Origin: an uncultured bacterium
Lineage (GTDB): Bacteria; Bacteroidota; Bacteroidia; Bacteroidales; Paludibacteraceae
Length of the DNA stretch: 12,796 nucleotides
Direction of reading: 5' to 3'
Assembly (NCBI GenBank): GCA_946183755.1
Contig: CAMHCZ010000038.1
Span: 1 to 12,796 of the forward strand
Shown here: piece after piece, positions 12,032 to 12,796 of the stretch
Layout: each line of letters starts with the position of its first letter
Numbering within the stretch: the first letter of the stretch is position 1
The notes under the pieces: model-generated
Told to the model about the DNA's origin: nothing
Databases searched by the model: none
Seen by the model: only the letters and a program-made list of their open reading frames with translations
Position numbers and translations under genes: made by a program

Positions 12032-12589
12032 ATGGTATATCCTATTTATTTATACGGCAACCCTGTGCTGAGAAAAGAGGCAGAGGAGATTCCTGCCGAT
12101 TATGAGAACCTGCCACAGCTGCTTGACGACATGTTTGAGACGCTCCACAAGTGCGGCAACGGCATTGGCTTGGCTGCCCCTCAGGTGGGACTGTCGCTCA
12201 AGCTCTTTGTCATCGACCTGTCTGTGATAGAGGACGACGAGCATCCGGAGTGGGCGGACTGGAGGAAGGTGTTCATCAACGCCGAAATCCTCGAGACCAA
12301 GGGCAATGACGTGACTATGGAGGAAGGCTGTCTTAGCCTCCCGGGCATAGGCGGACGAGTTACGAGAAAGGACACTATCGTCATCAGGTATCAGGACGAG
12401 AACCTCGTGGAGCACACCGAGGAGATAACCGGCTATCCAGCCAGAGTGGTGCAGCATGAGTACGACCACACCATGGGACACATGTTCATCGACAGGATGT
12501 CGCCGCTCAGCCGTCAATTGATAAAGTCAAAGCTTGCCAAGATAGAAAAAGGCAAGATGACTTGCGGATATAAGGTGAAGAAGGCGTAA
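12032..12589 (+). CDS. def: Peptide deformylase
   Basis: This 185-residue cytoplasmic metalloenzyme removes the formyl group from the first methionine of new proteins. The three family motifs are present: GIGLAAPQ (44-51), EEGCLS with metal ligand Cys100, and QHEYDH with His142, Glu143 and His146. The residue after the last His is Thr147 rather than the usual Leu (HTMGHMF), a mild departure that leaves the catalytic set whole. The acidic insert EDDEHPEWADW (about 67-77) lies between motifs 1 and 2. It is the second gene after ruvX and is followed 20 bases later by a terminator, so the transcript likely ends here. Confidence 0.95.
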   Translation: MVYPIYLYGNPVLRKEAEEIPADYENLPQLLDDMFETLHKCGNGIGLAAPQVGLSLKLFVIDLSVIEDDEHPEWADWRKVFINAEILETKGNDVTMEEGCLSLPGIGGRVTRKDTIVIRYQDENLVEHTEEITGYPARVVQHEYDHTMGHMFIDRMSPLSRQLIKSKLAKIEKGKMTCGYKVKKA

Positions 12590-12609
12590 TAGTCTATTAT
12601 TCAAGAGAT

Positions 12610-12646
12610 AAGGGCTTGCTCGGATTTTCCAGGCAAGCCTTTTTTG
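12610..12646 (+). terminator. Intrinsic terminator of the ruvX-def operon
   Basis: GGCTTGC (12613-12619) pairs with GCAAGCC (12633-12639), extended outward by weak A-T and G-T pairs, with a small inner GGA/TCC stem. At least six T follow from 12640. Confidence 0.85.
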
Positions 12647-12700
12647 TTTTGTTAAGTGCGTGAGTCCGGCTCTGAGACACGTTTTTGTGTTGTAAAACAT

Positions 12701-12733
12701 GTTGCACGAACGAAAAAAAATGCCGTACTTTAA
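12701..12733 (+). promoter_or_regulatory. Possible promoter for the gene beyond the window edge
   Basis: GTTG (12701-12704), a 21-base spacer and TACTTTAA (12726-12733) fit the Bacteroides pattern imperfectly. TGAATTTG (12738-12745) is an alternative -7 box. A short GC hairpin (CGCG at 12746-12749 and 12755-12758) would lie in the leader. Confidence 0.3.
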
Positions 12734-12788
12734 GGACTGAATTTGCGCGAAAAGCGCGTAGTGCTGAAAATAAAAACAACAATAAGAT

Positions 12789-12796
12789 ATGATAGG
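12789..12796 (+). CDS. Possible start of the next gene (only 8 bases visible)
   Basis: An ATG at 12789-12791 follows a terminator, a promoter-like region and an A-rich leader, so it may begin a new plus-strand gene. Only Met-Ile and two further bases are visible; nothing can be said of the product. Confidence 0.25.

Noticed and set aside
1..12796. CRISPR array, tRNA, rRNA, insertion sequence or integrase
   Set aside because: No spaced direct repeats, cloverleaf, transposase motif or terminal inverted repeats were found; the inverted repeats seen all fit terminators.

Overview
The window reads as a chromosomal segment of an anaerobic Bacteroidota, most likely order Bacteroidales (Prevotellaceae- or Muribaculaceae-like). 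The clues are family-level: a DUF4494 protein beside yggS, a secreted C10 (streptopain-type) cysteine protease with a Bacteroidales C-terminal tail, a flavodiiron protein, start codons without clear Shine-Dalgarno sequences, and promoter-like TAnnTTTG elements matching the known Bacteroides -7 consensus. No rRNA, tRNA, CRISPR array, insertion sequence or integrase was seen.

Layout, left to right. (1) The 3' end of a SAM-dependent methyltransferase gene (1-351, +) converges through a bidirectional hairpin on an unrecognised secreted protein (423-1424, -). (2) fprA, a flavodiiron O2/NO reductase (1529-2686, -), is divergent from an OFA-type MFS transporter (2967-4118, +). (3) A secreted M14 zinc carboxypeptidase (4236-5672, +) converges through a GAAA-loop hairpin on a large secreted C10 protease (5725-8025, -). 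(4) Divergent from the protease is a three-gene unit (8145-9636, +): a secreted DNA/RNA non-specific endonuclease, a CD225/dispanin membrane protein and a DUF2752 membrane protein, closed by a 15-bp hairpin. (5) On the minus strand lies a housekeeping operon, DUF4494 - yggS - gmk (11473 to 9703). (6) Divergent from it is ruvX - def (11598-12589, +), with its own terminator. A leader follows, with a possible new start codon at the window edge.

Two themes stand out. The middle third is devoted to degrading external polymers: a carboxypeptidase, an endoprotease and a nuclease, all with export signals. The flanks are core metabolism and oxygen defence. The best candidate for an undescribed system is the nuclease / CD225 / DUF2752 unit, where an exported nuclease is co-transcribed with an interferon-induced-transmembrane-like protein and a small cysteine-motif membrane protein, divergent from a secreted protease. 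Its joint function is inference only; the family assignments rest on visible motifs.
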